Shown here in pieces: positions 7,416-15,071 of a stretch of DNA of 64,000 nucleotides. Both the position numbers and the translations under genes were made by a program. Location: assembly GCA_902793335.1 (NCBI GenBank), contig CADBCZ010000011.1:1-64000 (forward strand), written 5' to 3'. The stretch comes from an uncultured Lachnospiraceae bacterium (GTDB lineage: Bacteria > Bacillota > Clostridia > Lachnospirales > Lachnospiraceae). Within the stretch, counting starts at the first letter, position 1; every line of letters starts with the position of its first letter. The notes under the pieces are model-generated. The model was given only the letters and a program-made list of their open reading frames with translations, made no database searches and was not told where the DNA came from.

Positions 7416-7715
7416 TCAAAACTCTTCTTCTATATCTCCAAAAGAATTTTCTTGATTTTCTTTTTCTTCTTCAAGCTCTTTCTGTCTTTCTTGAAGCCTT
7501 TTCTGTTCATCTAATTCTCTGTCTATATTTTGAGCTTTTTCCAATCCTTTTTGTAATACCTCAACCACTAAAGTAGCTATAAAATAAAACACTACCGTAA
7601 CTATCAAAACAATTAGCAGGGAAACCGTAACCTCCCTGCCTGTTCTTATATTAATGATCAACGTTATAAGATCGGCTAATAACACAATAAATGCTCTCAA
7701 ATATTGTAGTTTCAT
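7416..7715 (-). CDS. Small membrane protein with C-terminal coiled coil
   Basis: I place the start at the ATG at 7715 because AGGAG lies 7 nt upstream. The longer frame back to 7754 would overlap cheD. The resulting 99-residue protein (MKLQYLRAFIVLLAD...) has two hydrophobic segments (about residues 5-22 and 30-52) and then a Gln/Glu/Lys coiled coil (about 57-90). I recognise no family. It lies between cheD and sigD in the fla/che operon, so a motility-related role is likely, but nothing in the sequence shows which. Confidence 0.6.
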   Translation of the reverse strand: MKLQYLRAFIVLLADLITLIINIRTGREVTVSLLIVLIVTVVFYFIATLVVEVLQKGLEKAQNIDRELDEQKRLQERQKELEEEKENQENSFGDIEEEF

Positions 7716-7725
7716 CAAACAACTC

Positions 7726-8211
7726 CTAAATCTGCTTATCTGCTCTTCCGGCACAACGAACTGTCAACATCTTGGTATCGAGGTCAAAGCTTATCGTTCT
7801 ACCGTAATCTGCCCCACAATCCTCTGAAACGATAGGAATATTATACTCCTTTAAAACATTCTTGACCGAATCAACATTTCTATCGCCAATAGTACCAATA
7901 TCAGATTTGCTCGTAAACTGGAACATTTTCGCACCACCGGCAATCTTTGCTCTCATTTGTATTCTTTTCATCCCCTTTTTTTCAAGGGCAGAGACCAAAT
8001 CCTCAATTCCGGTATCGGCAAACTTAGATCGATTTGCATTATTTCTGATCTCTTTGCTGGACGGCAACATTATATGAAGCAATCCACAAAACGAATCACC
8101 AATTGTATATATAACTATACCTACACACGATCCTAATCCAATAGTTGTGATCGTATCAGGTGCACTGCATATTTTCCAATCCGCAATGCCTACTTTAATT
8201 ACTTCTGACAT
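7726..8211 (-). CDS. cheD: Chemoreceptor glutamine deamidase CheD
   Basis: The 161-residue protein has the CheD signature. The catalytic Cys lies in TIGLGSCVGIVIY, the His in GLLHIMLPSS, and the conserved KIAGGAKMF..IGDRNV segment follows. CheD deamidates glutamines on receptors and, in Bacillus-type systems, binds and stimulates the CheY-P phosphatase CheC. The two genes are adjacent here, which suggests a Bacillus-like adaptation circuit. Length is normal. Confidence 0.94.
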   Translation of the reverse strand: MSEVIKVGIADWKICSAPDTITTIGLGSCVGIVIYTIGDSFCGLLHIMLPSSKEIRNNANRSKFADTGIEDLVSALEKKGMKRIQMRAKIAGGAKMFQFTSKSDIGTIGDRNVDSVKNVLKEYNIPIVSEDCGADYGRTISFDLDTKMLTVRCAGRADKQI

Positions 8212-8246
8212 ATAAAATTAACACCTGATTCCCTAACCAAAAGAAA

Positions 8247-8861
8247 TTAGATTATTCCTAATGATTTAAAAATTTTATCATAAGATTCCTCATCAGCAAC
8301 AAACATAAGAAATCCGTCAATAGGTTCGTCTTTATCTAAAAATTTAGAATCAATAACAAGAGCATTATCACCTATCTGACCCAACTCAATAAGCGGTAGA
8401 TCAAGCACAGAACCCGCCATATCAACGCAAATCGCCGGAGGTTCTGTATGTACCTGCAAATTGGTAAGTGTACTTATAGAAGATAAATATGAACTCATCA
8501 GAATGTTTCCTACTTCTTTCAAAGCAGATTTATCCATGTGGTCAAATTCAATAAATCCCTCTTCATATTTCTTTCCAAGCATTGAACCGGCAAGATTCTT
8601 AGCCTCTTCAAGCTCCAATATAAAAAGTATCATTCCGGAGACATCACCTTTGAAATGAGTAAGTACAGCTGAAACTATTGTTTCAGCTCCACCCACTCTT
8701 TCAGGAACTTCATCAAAATTCATAATCTTAACTATAGGTAACTCCATACGTAGATTGTTATTCAACAAAATAGATAATGATGTAGTAGCATTACCTGCAC
8801 CAATATTACCAATTTCCTTGAGCACATCTAATTTCATACCAGTTAAATCTTGATTATTCAT
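8247..8861 (-). CDS. cheC: CheY-P phosphatase CheC
   Basis: The 204-residue protein carries both CheC active-site repeats: D-V-L-K-E-I-G-N-I-G-A-G-N near residues 12-24 and K-E-V-G-N-I-L-M-S-S-Y near residue 115. Each repeat supplies the Glu/Asn pair that attacks CheY-P, so it is likely catalytically active and not a CheX or FliY remnant. It is followed 35 nt later by cheD, its activator. It acts in the cytoplasm to end the CheY-P signal, alongside FliY at the motor. Confidence 0.94.
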   Translation of the reverse strand: MNNQDLTGMKLDVLKEIGNIGAGNATTSLSILLNNNLRMELPIVKIMNFDEVPERVGGAETIVSAVLTHFKGDVSGMILFILELEEAKNLAGSMLGKKYEEGFIEFDHMDKSALKEVGNILMSSYLSSISTLTNLQVHTEPPAICVDMAGSVLDLPLIELGQIGDNALVIDSKFLDKDEPIDGFLMFVADEESYDKIFKSLGII

Positions 8862-8897
8862 AGTAATCTCCTATATCAATCTTCTATTACTAATCCT

Positions 8898-9347
8898 TTA
8901 TGCATTATCCAATTCCTGAATTATTTCCTGAATGTTTAGTAAAGAAATCAATGTATCCTTATACTTACCGATACCAAGAAGATTCATGCCCTGTTCATCT
9001 CTTGTTGCCTTCTCTATGCTGTCCTCACCAAGAGTTACAACTTCTCTTACTTCATCAACCAAAACACCAATCTTTGCACCATTTTCCGGCTTCAAAATGA
9101 TCATTCTGGTTGCATTTGTATATTCTTTATCTTCAAGTCCAAATCTGTTTCTCAAACTCATTACCGGTATAATCTCACCACGAAGATTAATTACACCCGG
9201 GAAGAAGGATTGAACTTTTGGTACTCTTGTGATTCTCTGCATACGAACAATGTTATCAATAAATGAAATATCAATACCATATTGTTCCTGATCCAACTTA
9301 ACAACTATATACTGTTTCGGTTCTGTCAAGATTTCATTCTCATCCAT
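8898..9347 (-). CDS. cheW: Chemotaxis coupling protein CheW
   Basis: This 149-residue single-domain CheW has the SH3-like fold signature: YIVVKLDQEQYGIDISFIDNIVRM, then the RGEIIPVMSLRNRFGL motif and VGVLVDEVREV near the middle (IGVLVDEVREVVTL). It bridges chemoreceptors and CheA in the signalling array. It lies 13 nt downstream of cheA and is the only CheW in the window. Confidence 0.95.
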   Translation of the reverse strand: MDENEILTEPKQYIVVKLDQEQYGIDISFIDNIVRMQRITRVPKVQSFFPGVINLRGEIIPVMSLRNRFGLEDKEYTNATRMIILKPENGAKIGVLVDEVREVVTLGEDSIEKATRDEQGMNLLGIGKYKDTLISLLNIQEIIQELDNA

Positions 9348-9360
9348 CTTTAATACCCCC

Positions 9361-11451
9361 TTATACTAATGAATTTGAATCAATAATAAGTGCGACACCG
9401 CCATCACCTAATATTGTTGCACCACTGATAATCTTAGGAATATTAATATATTTACCAAGTGGTTTGATAACGATCTCCTGCTGTCCCAAAAGATTATCAA
9501 TAACAAGTCCTGTCTGTTTGTCACCTTTCTTAACAATAACGACAACCAGATTCTCTTCATCTTCATCTCTAGGAGGACAATCCAATACTTCATCAAGTCT
9601 TACGATAGGAATTACTGTACCTCTTAAATTGATTACCTCTTTCTGCTGAACATACTTGATATCACTGACAAGTATATCCTCGATAGTAACAATAGAATTA
9701 AGAGGAATTGCATATTTCTCTTCCCTTATTTCAACCATAAGAGCCTGAATAATTGCAAGTGTAAGAGGAAGACGTACTGTAAACTTCGTACCTTCTCCAA
9801 GCTTTGTACTTACCTCTACATCACCGCCGAGACCCTCAATCTTATTCTTAACAACATCAAGACCAACTCCTCGTCCGGATACATCTGAAATCTTCTCTGC
9901 TGTAGAGAATGCCGGTCTGAAAAGAAGATCTATTGCCTCTTTTTCTGAGAGCATTTCAGCCTGCTCTTCTGTTATATGACCTTTCTTGATAGCAGACTGT
10001 TTTACCTTCTCAACATCAATTCCGCCACCGTCATCTATAACTTCAATTGTTACGTTATTACCATCCTGATAAGCGTTAAGCTGAATAGTACCTACCTGAG
10101 GTTTACCAATCTTCAAACGATCGATAGTTGACTCAAGACCATGATCGGCAGAATTACGTAACATGTGCATAAGTGGATCACCGATTTCATCAATAACGGT
10201 ACGGTCAAGCTCTGTCTCTTCACCTGTCATAATAAGTTCCATCTCTTTACCGAGTTTCTTAGAGAGGTCTCTGATCATTCTAGGGAATCGGCTTACTACG
10301 CTTTCAATAGGAACCATTCGTACTTTCATTACCGACTCATGTAAGTTGGTCGTAACTCTTTCAAGATACTCTATCTGCTCATTAAAGCTCTGTGTTGCAG
10401 CCTTATTGTCAGCTCTGTTATCGTCACTTCTGTTGCTGTTGCTTACAGAAACAAGACCATTCTTAGCGATAATAAGCTCACTGACAAGATTCATAAGAAC
10501 ATCCAGTTTCTCAATATCTACACGAACAGAACGATTTGCAACAGGTTTTGCATTAGCCTTAGTAGTAGAAGTTTTCTTGGTATCTTCTTTCTTCTTCTGG
10601 CTCTTATTATCAGTTTCTCTTACTGAACTTACAACTTCAGCATCTGCGGGAACTTCATAATTTTCTATTACAACTTCCTTAATCTCAGAAACGTCAGCTA
10701 TAACCTTTTTAACCTGTTCAATATCCTTATCGGATATAATCAACATTGAAAAATCAAGATCAAATCTTTCATCTTCAATATCCTGAACTCCGGGAACCGA
10801 TTTGATAACTTCACCTATACCCTCTATACCCTTAAATACAAGAAATGCTCTTGCCGCCTTAAGAATACAATTCTCATCGACATAAACCGTAGCACCATAC
10901 ACATTAAGATTCTTGGCCTTTGCCTCAGAAATGGCATTCTTTTCAAAATCAGCAATCTCAATATGTAAAAACTTTTTCTTATCATCTCCTGCTCCACTGG
11001 TCTGGGCCGGCGCTTCTGCCTGTTCTGCTTTCTCAGGTTCAGCGGGTTTCTCTGCCGGTGCTGCTCCATCCGATTCCAGGCATGCATTGAGCATACGTAT
11101 TATTTCTTCGTTATCATTTTCACCTTCATCTGACGTATTGATAATGCAGTCCAAATACTCTTCAATCGCATCAAGACATTTGAACACGATATCAACCAGA
11201 TCAGGCGTAACGCTCATTTTACCTTCACGAATTTTTGAGAAAACATTCTCCATGTCATGGGTAAGTCTCTGCATACGCTTAAATCCCATAGTACCGGCCA
11301 TACCCTTCAAAGAATGGGCAGCACGGAAAATCTCATTGATAGTATCAATGTTATCCGGCTCAGCCTCCAACACGAGCACCTGATCGTTAAGATTTTGTAA
11401 ATGTTCTTTCGTCTCATCAATAAACATCTCCAGATATTGACTTAAATCCAT
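9361..11451 (-). CDS. cheA: Chemotaxis histidine kinase CheA
   Basis: The 696-residue kinase has the full domain set. The P1 domain carries the phosphorylated His46 in AAHSLKGMAG, and a Glu/Ala-rich linker leads to a P2 CheY/CheB-docking region (about 165-250). P3 is the dimerisation domain. The P4 ATPase has N-box HMLRNSADHGLE and G-boxes (DDGGGID, GRGVGLDVV). P5 is CheW-like, with RGTVIPIVRLDEVL near the end. It passes phosphate to CheY and acts with CheW at receptor arrays. The gene starts 4 nt after cheB with GGGGGTG upstream. The family is usually 650-700 aa. Confidence 0.97.
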   Translation of the reverse strand: MDLSQYLEMFIDETKEHLQNLNDQVLVLEAEPDNIDTINEIFRAAHSLKGMAGTMGFKRMQRLTHDMENVFSKIREGKMSVTPDLVDIVFKCLDAIEEYLDCIINTSDEGENDNEEIIRMLNACLESDGAAPAEKPAEPEKAEQAEAPAQTSGAGDDKKKFLHIEIADFEKNAISEAKAKNLNVYGATVYVDENCILKAARAFLVFKGIEGIGEVIKSVPGVQDIEDERFDLDFSMLIISDKDIEQVKKVIADVSEIKEVVIENYEVPADAEVVSSVRETDNKSQKKKEDTKKTSTTKANAKPVANRSVRVDIEKLDVLMNLVSELIIAKNGLVSVSNSNRSDDNRADNKAATQSFNEQIEYLERVTTNLHESVMKVRMVPIESVVSRFPRMIRDLSKKLGKEMELIMTGEETELDRTVIDEIGDPLMHMLRNSADHGLESTIDRLKIGKPQVGTIQLNAYQDGNNVTIEVIDDGGGIDVEKVKQSAIKKGHITEEQAEMLSEKEAIDLLFRPAFSTAEKISDVSGRGVGLDVVKNKIEGLGGDVEVSTKLGEGTKFTVRLPLTLAIIQALMVEIREEKYAIPLNSIVTIEDILVSDIKYVQQKEVINLRGTVIPIVRLDEVLDCPPRDEDEENLVVVIVKKGDKQTGLVIDNLLGQQEIVIKPLGKYINIPKIISGATILGDGGVALIIDSNSLV

Positions 11452-11455
11452 TCTA

Positions 11456-12049
11456 CTACACCCCCATTTTTTTATTAATTTCTCTCGCTATACTATCTAA
11501 AGGCAATATTGTGTCAGCAATACCGCTATCTACAACTGCTCTTGGCATACCGTAAACCACACAAGTCTCCCTGTTCTGCGCAATTGTATATATTTTGTGA
11601 TTTTTCTTAAGCTCGCTTATTCCTAAACAGCCATCTGCTCCCATCCCGGTCAGAACAGCACAAACAATATACTCTAATGATGCAGGTACCAGACTATTAA
11701 ATGTCAAATTGGCACACGGCCTTAAACCATTAATAGGGTCTGATAGATTTTCCTTAAATTGAAGTTGTCCACTACGATCCTTTACAACCTCAAGATGTTT
11801 TCCCCCTGCAGCAATATAAACATGACCATTACACAAGTATTCACCGTCAACAACTTCAGAGACATCTATTTCGCTCATTTGATTAAGTCTTTCTGCAAGT
11901 GTTGCAGTAAACCCCTTAGGCATATGCTGCACTATCAAAACCGGTGCAGCAATCTTCTTCGAAATGAATGGTATCACGCTTTGTAATGCTTTCGGACCAC
12001 CCGTCGAGCTGGCTATCAAAACTAGCTTAGATACCCTGTCGTAAGCCAT
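11456..12049 (-). CDS. cheB: CheB methylesterase domain protein without receiver domain
   Basis: The 197-residue protein is the catalytic half of CheB, removing methyl groups from receptor glutamates. The triad is visible: Ser15 in ASSTGG, His42 in QHMPKGF and Asp139 in LTGMGADG, with spacing like that of full CheB. The N-terminal response-regulator domain (about 130 residues plus linker) is absent, and a normal ATG follows TGGGAAA. Control by CheA phosphorylation therefore seems lost. The protein may be constitutive or regulated through another partner. An upstream remnant of the receiver is not present: the 90 bp before it are a hairpin-rich gap. Confidence 0.88.
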   Translation of the reverse strand: MAYDRVSKLVLIASSTGGPKALQSVIPFISKKIAAPVLIVQHMPKGFTATLAERLNQMSEIDVSEVVDGEYLCNGHVYIAAGGKHLEVVKDRSGQLQFKENLSDPINGLRPCANLTFNSLVPASLEYIVCAVLTGMGADGCLGISELKKNHKIYTIAQNRETCVVYGMPRAVVDSGIADTILPLDSIAREINKKMGV

Positions 12050-12098
12050 TTTCCCACCTCATGAAATATAACTGTATTAATTATACCAAACACATCAC

Positions 12099-12156
12099 TG
12101 CACATAAGTGCATAATAACAAAAGTGGAACAAAATAATATTATTTCATTCCACTTT
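12099..12156 (-). terminator. Hairpins after the PilZ gene (attenuator-like)
   Basis: On the minus strand a long stem pairs AAAGTGGAA (12156-12148) with TTCCACTTT (12129-12121). It has an inner AATAATATTATT palindrome, overlaps the stop of the PilZ gene (12140-12142) and is followed by TTGTT. A second perfect hairpin, TGCAC-ATAA-GTGCA, is at 12099-12112. It may act as a partial terminator or a processing site that lowers readthrough into cheB. Confidence 0.55.
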
Positions 12157-12871
12157 CTTTCACTCTCATCTGTCTTTGAATATCAAAGATATATTTTATA
12201 ATAGATTCACGTACGTTTCTATCCATATGAAAAAATTTTATTCTATGATCGTATATAGATTTATTGTTTTCGCTAACTTCACATCTCAATAATTGAGCAT
12301 ACGAATAAACCATAATTGGATTACCTTCATGCACAAACTCAAATCTCACCTGAAGCATCACATCTTTTTCGTCACGAAATGCCGATACAAACCTGATTCC
12401 GCCACCAGACAGATCCAGCATTATACCATTTTTCCACTCATCTTCTTCTAACTGAATATCGTATGTATTCCCCTTCTCTATCTCATTTCTTTCGTCTTCA
12501 CCTAAAACCCTGTACTTCAACGGATTTCTGCAGTTAAGTCTAAAGTATTCACGTCTCTGTATTTTTTTAAGTTCACTAAGTGTAGAAAGAGCAAGTAGAA
12601 AAAGAGCTCCCTTTTTATAACGTCCTGTAACAACCGTGCGGCAGTTAAGCAACCCGGATTTCGTATAAAAAGTAGTATCATATTCATCTCCAACATTAAG
12701 CGGAATAACCCTTCCCTCGTAAACAGGCATGGCAACTAAAAGATCTCCGTTTTCAGCTTCATCCAACACCTGACTGATATAGTTAGGCATAACTTTGTCA
12801 AGATCAGCGGAGAGACGTTTATCAATTTTCTTAAGATCTATTTTATCACCTATTGTTATACGCTTATCCAT
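12140..12871 (-). CDS. YcgR-like PilZ domain protein (c-di-GMP-responsive flagellar brake)
   Basis: The 243-residue protein has an N-terminal YcgR-type beta domain (about 1-100: DLLVAMPVYEGRVIPLNVGDEYDTTFYTKSG) and a C-terminal PilZ domain. The PilZ c-di-GMP-binding motifs are intact: RREYFR at about residues 111-116 and DLSGGGIRF at about 173-181. Proteins with this build (YcgR, Bacillus MotI) slow or disengage the motor when c-di-GMP is high. Its place inside the motility operon, between flhG and cheB, supports that role. The insert between the two motifs (VLGEDERNEIEKGNTYDI) is longer than usual. Confidence 0.86.
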   Translation of the reverse strand: MDKRITIGDKIDLKKIDKRLSADLDKVMPNYISQVLDEAENGDLLVAMPVYEGRVIPLNVGDEYDTTFYTKSGLLNCRTVVTGRYKKGALFLLALSTLSELKKIQRREYFRLNCRNPLKYRVLGEDERNEIEKGNTYDIQLEEDEWKNGIMLDLSGGGIRFVSAFRDEKDVMLQVRFEFVHEGNPIMVYSYAQLLRCEVSENNKSIYDHRIKFFHMDRNVRESIIKYIFDIQRQMRVKESGMK

Positions 12872-12895
12872 ATAATCTCCTATTTAATAATATAA

Positions 12896-13783
12896 TTAAT
12901 GACTCTTTTTCTTGGTTTTTATAAAATTAAGCAGAACTTTCGCAATTCCTTCCGGTTTCTCATTATCCTCCGGCAGATTCAATAACCTGTTACATATATT
13001 TCTGATATGAAATGCCGGTTCACTGTCCGGTGCAGTCAGCGAAATCGGTTTTTGTTCTATTACCGCATTAACAATTCTCTTATCATCGGGTATATATCCA
13101 AGATAATCCAATTGTATATTCAAAAATTTTGAAACAACAATACTGATTTTGTCATATATTTCCTGACCCTCAGCCTTATTGGAAACACGGTTGGTAACAA
13201 CCCTGATTGATTTCTGTTCTCTGACAAATTCTTTTTTCCTGTTAACTGCCTTCAACAGAGAATACGAGTCGGTAATCGAAGTCGGCTCTGGTGTAACCAC
13301 CAGCAAAACCTCCGGAGAACTTAGTACAAATTCTATTACAGAATCAGCAATTCCTGCCCCTGTATCAATAATAACAATATCATATAAACTGTCAAGTTTC
13401 ACTAACTTTGCTATTAGTTTTTTTAGCTTGTCTTTATCCAGATTGACAAGATCCTGAACACCCGAGCCACCGGAAATAAAGCCGATACCCATAGGACCTT
13501 CTGTAATGATCTCTTCTATCGATTTATTATCAAAAATAAGATCTGCAAGGTTGTATTGTGGTCTTATTCCCAGCATCACTTCTACGTTAGCAAGTCCAAA
13601 ATCAGCGTCCAAAATTACAACCTTTTTTCCCTGTTCACGAAATTGTAATGCAAGATTAACAGATAAACTGGTTTTTCCAACACCACCCTTTCCACTTGTA
13701 ACAGCTATTACTCTTGCTGTAGGCGCCTTTTCCTTTAACAGTTCCACTTTTTGTCTTAACTTATCTGCCTGATCCATAGCCAT
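12896..13783 (-). CDS. flhG: Flagellum number regulator FlhG (MinD-like ATPase)
   Basis: This MinD/ParA-type ATPase of about 295 residues has the deviant Walker A VTSGKGGVGKTSLSVNLAL, Walker A' (VVILDADFGLANVEVMLG) and Walker B (IVIIDTGAGI). The N-terminal MDQADKLR is the FlhG activation helix that stimulates FlhF GTPase. It helps set flagellar number and position. I chose the ATG at 13783 because GGGAGG lies 5 nt upstream. GTG at 13789 and ATG at 13777 are alternatives. It overlaps the end of flhF, so the two are translationally coupled. Confidence 0.93.
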   Translation of the reverse strand: MAMDQADKLRQKVELLKEKAPTARVIAVTSGKGGVGKTSLSVNLALQFREQGKKVVILDADFGLANVEVMLGIRPQYNLADLIFDNKSIEEIITEGPMGIGFISGGSGVQDLVNLDKDKLKKLIAKLVKLDSLYDIVIIDTGAGIADSVIEFVLSSPEVLLVVTPEPTSITDSYSLLKAVNRKKEFVREQKSIRVVTNRVSNKAEGQEIYDKISIVVSKFLNIQLDYLGYIPDDKRIVNAVIEQKPISLTAPDSEPAFHIRNICNRLLNLPEDNEKPEGIAKVLLNFIKTKKKSH

Positions 13784-15071
13784 CGCCACCTCCCAACAAT
13801 TGTTTTGCGATGATCTGCGGATTCATCACCTCAATATCATCAGGTACATTTTGTCCATAAGAGATGTATGACAGCGGCATTCCCGTATCAAGTTTAATGT
13901 TCAAAATATTACCAATTGCATCTGTCTCATCAAGCTTTGTAAATATAAGACAACATTCCGTTATATCCTCATACAAGGATGTAATTTTCTTGAGATCCTT
14001 ATACTTAGTTGTAGCACTCAATACAAGATAGGTAAATAACGTACAATCCTCAAAAGCATTATATAAAGCCTTGAGGTCATCTGTCTGTTCTTTATTTTTA
14101 TGAGAACGTCCGGCAGTATCAATCAATATGTAATCATATTCAGAATACTTCGGGAGTGCCTTGTCAAGGTCTTTTGTCTCATATATTACTTCGACAGGAA
14201 TCTTCAAAATATTAGCATATGTTTTTATCTGTTCGACAGCGGCTATTCTATATGTATCCGATGTAAAAATCGCAATTTTCTTCTTTTCATCAAGAAGAAG
14301 TTTTGAAGACAGCTTGGCTATAGTGGTAGTTTTACCGACCCCGGTAGGACCCACAAAAAATATTATCTTAGGCTTCTTGTCACCTTTATCGAAACTTATC
14401 GGTTTCGTCTGTCCTAATTTGAGTATTATTTTCTGATAAACACACGCAAGCATATCATCTAAGGTTCTTATATTACCCGCGTGCATTATTTCATCAATTA
14501 TCTGTTTTGCATACTGGTAAGAAACCTCATTTGCAGTGAGCTGTTCCATTATAAGATCAATAGACTTATCCTTTAAGCTGCTCGTCTCTTTTGATTCATC
14601 TTTTTCCTTAGTTTTTTCCGTATCCTTCCCGGATTCTTTCTTTTCGTCCAACTTTTTTTCAGTATCAGCCAACTTTTTTTCCGTTTTCTTTTCTGTTTTT
14701 AAAGCATCCTTTTTTCGATCATTTTTTGAATTTTCTATCTGTTCTTCTAAAAGCATGGCAAGACTGTTTAATTTTTCTTCTAAATCCTTACCATCATCGC
14801 TTGTTGAATTAGCTGTCTTGGCAGAAGGATGCAACTTCTCATCAATAGATGCATTAATCTTAGATGCAGTCTCACTTTCTTTAGCCTTATGTTTATCAGA
14901 AACCTCATCAACCGCGGCCGTCACCTCAACCAACGTCTTTCTAAAAAATTTAAAAAGTCCCTTCGGTTTTATTGTTTTAATATTCATAACTATTGCGTCT
15001 TTACCAAGATTCTCCTTGGCAAGCATTATCGCCTCAGTCTCGGTATTACCTTGAAACTTTTTAATTATCAT
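13761..15071 (-). CDS. flhF: Flagellar biosynthesis GTPase FlhF
   Basis: The 436-residue SRP-family GTPase has a basic N-terminal B domain (MIIKKFQGNTETEAIMLAKENLGKDAIVMN). A long Lys/Glu/Asp-rich linker (about 60-175) is followed by the NG domain with P-loop FVGPTGVGKTTTIAKL, DTYRIAAVEQ, DTAGRSHKN and TKLDETDAIG. It helps place the first flagellar components in the membrane and is regulated by FlhG, encoded next with a 23-nt overlap. The start is backed by GGTGGTG 7 nt upstream. The acidic/basic linker is longer than average but unremarkable for the clade. Confidence 0.95.
   Translation of the reverse strand: MIIKKFQGNTETEAIMLAKENLGKDAIVMNIKTIKPKGLFKFFRKTLVEVTAAVDEVSDKHKAKESETASKINASIDEKLHPSAKTANSTSDDGKDLEEKLNSLAMLLEEQIENSKNDRKKDALKTEKKTEKKLADTEKKLDEKKESGKDTEKTKEKDESKETSSLKDKSIDLIMEQLTANEVSYQYAKQIIDEIMHAGNIRTLDDMLACVYQKIILKLGQTKPISFDKGDKKPKIIFFVGPTGVGKTTTIAKLSSKLLLDEKKKIAIFTSDTYRIAAVEQIKTYANILKIPVEVIYETKDLDKALPKYSEYDYILIDTAGRSHKNKEQTDDLKALYNAFEDCTLFTYLVLSATTKYKDLKKITSLYEDITECCLIFTKLDETDAIGNILNIKLDTGMPLSYISYGQNVPDDIEVMNPQIIAKQLLGGGDGYGSGR

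Noticed and set aside
10163..10660. Long plus-strand open frames opposite cheA, fliK, flhF and others
   Set aside because: They are Ser/Leu-rich antisense shadows of well-recognised minus-strand genes, with no ribosome sites or homologous motifs.
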